Assembly: GCF_026151205.1 (NCBI RefSeq)
Contig: NC_087072.1
Span: forward strand, 3,615,375 to 3,679,374
Reading direction: 5' to 3'
Length of the DNA stretch: 64,000 nt
Source of the DNA: Bolinopsis microptera
Taxonomy: Eukaryota > Ctenophora > Tentaculata > Lobata > Bolinopsidae
Shown here in pieces: positions 62,412 through 64,000 of this stretch. Position 1 is the first letter of the stretch. Each line of letters starts with the position of its first letter. Below the pieces are notes generated by a model. It saw nothing but the letters and a program-made list of their open reading frames with translations, did no database searches and was not told where the DNA came from. Made by a program: the position numbers and the translations under genes.

Positions 62412-64000
62412 CTATATTCTGGTTAATCTGCACATTGAGCGATGAGGCATGAGTCTTTCCGAATAATTGTCGGACGATAGTTTCTCCGGGTCAGCTTTAA
62501 AATCACGTTCATTCCTCTGCGGTAAATCAGTAGAACTGGAGGATGAGAAATTATTCCTTGAATCCAGTGACTTATTTGAGGATAGACTTTGCTCATTGTT
62601 CAACTTTTCACTGCCTATAATAGTTGGGATTAAATTGATCCGGAGCTTAGATTTAGAGGACTGTGTGTCAGACCTTTTGTTGTTTATATTGAATGACAAT
62701 AGGTCCGTTACTTCTTCCTTTACATCAATAACCAAATAATCGTCACCTTCTGTTACGCTTACTGGGCATGTTTCTTTTTTGTCATGTTTTGGGCTATCTT
62801 TACTTTTAGTGAACCTCGAAAAAATTGATTTTTTCGATTTAGAATTTCCATATGGCTTTGTGGACATAGTTTCCCGGTTATCTGTGGGCAGAATCTTCCT
62901 CGAATGCGCCTTGTAGTTGTGGTTGGGTCCTGATCTTGTGCCACACTTTGATTGCTGTTTGAGTGCTTTACTATGATCACGAACTTGTGATTCAGGCACA
63001 CCGGTAGAGACCAACGCTGCAATATTAACTGTCACGTTCTCCCAATCCTGTGACTCTGGACACAGATCTGGTTGAGGTATCGCTTTATCTTCAAGATTGT
63101 TCTTTTCTATTTTCATTGGTTTAGGACCTTTTTGTTCAATAATTAGATCCCCATTTTTACATACAATGTATAAAGTTTGGTTGTATGTTTTTTGGTTCAG
63201 GTTCACACAAACGTCAAACGAGAAAAGGGGCCTTCCATCCATCTCAACGCCATCTGGTTCTCCATCCTTATCTTCAATAATGTCCTTTTCTGTTTTGAGA
63301 TCACTCAGATTATCTACTTCGCCTCTCGTAGTCGTAGTGAAACTAAACTCCTCGGCACAGCTCAGTTTTGAGGATCCGACATCAGGAATTTGATTTCCCA
63401 CGGTAAATGTAAACTTGTTTCCTGGTGAGCGTCCATTGTTCGTGATATTTAGGAGGGACCTTCCATTGATATCTTTATCAACTGAATTATGTTCATTGTT
63501 TGCAGTAGGGTATTGATTCCTACTAACTGCACATATCTTCGACGATTCTTTGATCTTATCCTTGAATGATGCAATTGGTGGGAGGCTTCGGTTCATTGCT
63601 AAAGTTGTAGAACGGGTTGTTTCGTTATCGGAAAGATGGTCAAAGATGTTCGTGCTTTTTTGTTCATTTCTCACAGTCACATTGCATCCTTTAGATGAAT
63701 TTGTTGACACATGTGCTTTACTGTTCCTTGTCTTTCTTTCAAAAATATCTAGCTTTCTGTTTTGCCATTTGAAAGTAAACTTTTCTAAGTCAGCACCCAC
63801 TTGTTGCTCGCTGTGACAATCCGCCTCGTTTGATAAGTCATGAAGAAAAACTCTCATCTGGCTAGTCATACTAGCTATATATCCTTTTTCTTTAGCTTCA
63901 TCTTTTCCTTCGAAAGTAAAGTTATTTGATCTTTTAAATCTTCTTTCTGCCTCGGTAATCTTACTTTCTATCCAGGATTGAAAATGAAGAAATAATACCG
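62412..64000 (-). CDS. GIMAP-like gene 3, C-terminal part (cut by window end)
   Basis: The minus-strand frame is open from 63998 to the stop at 62412, about 529 codons. It begins in the helical region (LHFQSWIESK, then SNNFTFEGKDEAKEKGYIASMTSQMRVFLHDL), which matches the corresponding part of gene 1 closely, so an upstream GTPase domain probably lies beyond the window. A long polar tail follows with short beta-like motifs: KFTFKWQNRKLDIF, KFTFTVGNQIP, FSFDVCVNLNQKTYN and LLSFNINNKRS. The same motifs occur in the gene 1 tail, so the tail is a shared, conserved extension. No known domain recognised in the tail. Frame is intact here, unlike gene 1. Confidence 0.75.
   Translation of the reverse strand, partial: VLFLHFQSWIESKITEAERRFKRSNNFTFEGKDEAKEKGYIASMTSQMRVFLHDLSNEADCHSEQQVGADLEKFTFKWQNRKLDIFERKTRNSKAHVSTNSSKGCNVTVRNEQKSTNIFDHLSDNETTRSTTLAMNRSLPPIASFKDKIKESSKICAVSRNQYPTANNEHNSVDKDINGRSLLNITNNGRSPGNKFTFTVGNQIPDVGSSKLSCAEEFSFTTTTRGEVDNLSDLKTEKDIIEDKDGEPDGVEMDGRPLFSFDVCVNLNQKTYNQTLYIVCKNGDLIIEQKGPKPMKIEKNNLEDKAIPQPDLCPESQDWENVTVNIAALVSTGVPESQVRDHSKALKQQSKCGTRSGPNHNYKAHSRKILPTDNRETMSTKPYGNSKSKKSIFSRFTKSKDSPKHDKKETCPVSVTEGDDYLVIDVKEEVTDLLSFNINNKRSDTQSSKSKLRINLIPTIIGSEKLNNEQSLSSNKSLDSRNNFSSSSSTDLPQRNERDFKADPEKLSSDNYSERLMPHRSMCRLTRI

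Noticed and set aside
1-64000. Bacterial or viral origin of the window
   Set aside because: Multi-exon animal genes with consistent GT-AG splice phases exclude it.

Overview
This is nuclear DNA from an animal. Genes are split by GT-AG introns of about 50 to 800 bp, coding density is low, satellites and transposons are abundant, and the proteins are metazoan: TMEM260, MCCC2, MORN2, an ETS factor, rhodopsin-class GPCRs and PDRG1. The retroelement fragments, the GIMAP-like GTPase cluster and an EFF-1/AFF-1-like fusogen candidate suggest an early-branching marine invertebrate. A ctenophore is my best guess and a cnidarian the main alternative. This is inference; no rRNA or mitochondrial marker is present.

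Layout. 0-11 kb has no intact gene: a 2.75 kb foldback element (158-2908), a 320-350 bp tandem array, a reverse-transcriptase fragment, MITE-like pieces and short duplications. 11.3-16.4 kb is a complete 12-exon TMEM260 gene (+). 16.4-20.2 kb is intergenic, with a TG minisatellite and a hairpin MITE flanked by TTAA. 20.2-23.8 kb is a complete 8-exon MCCC2 gene (+), leucine catabolism.

24.4-47.5 kb is one MORN2-like gene (+) whose last intron (26652-47440, 20.8 kb) holds five other genes: an intronless EFF-1/AFF-1-like fusogen candidate (+), two tandem paralogous five-exon GPCR genes (-), an intronless ETS factor (+) and an intronless PDRG1 (+). The same intron holds two LINE fragments and a non-autonomous hAT element with a perfect 8 bp target duplication and an internal 240 bp satellite.

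48.5-64 kb is a minus-strand cluster of GIMAP/AIG1-like P-loop GTPase genes: one intact (59.2-60.5 kb), one running off the window (62.4 kb to the end), and one two-GTPase gene that carries frameshifts and is split by a complete, apparently young Ty3/gypsy LTR retrotransposon (51062-57504, 417 bp LTRs, AATG target duplication).

Exon boundaries were derived by reading splice sites and checking codon phase; all multi-exon models keep frame throughout. Family assignments come from recognising motifs, not from searches.
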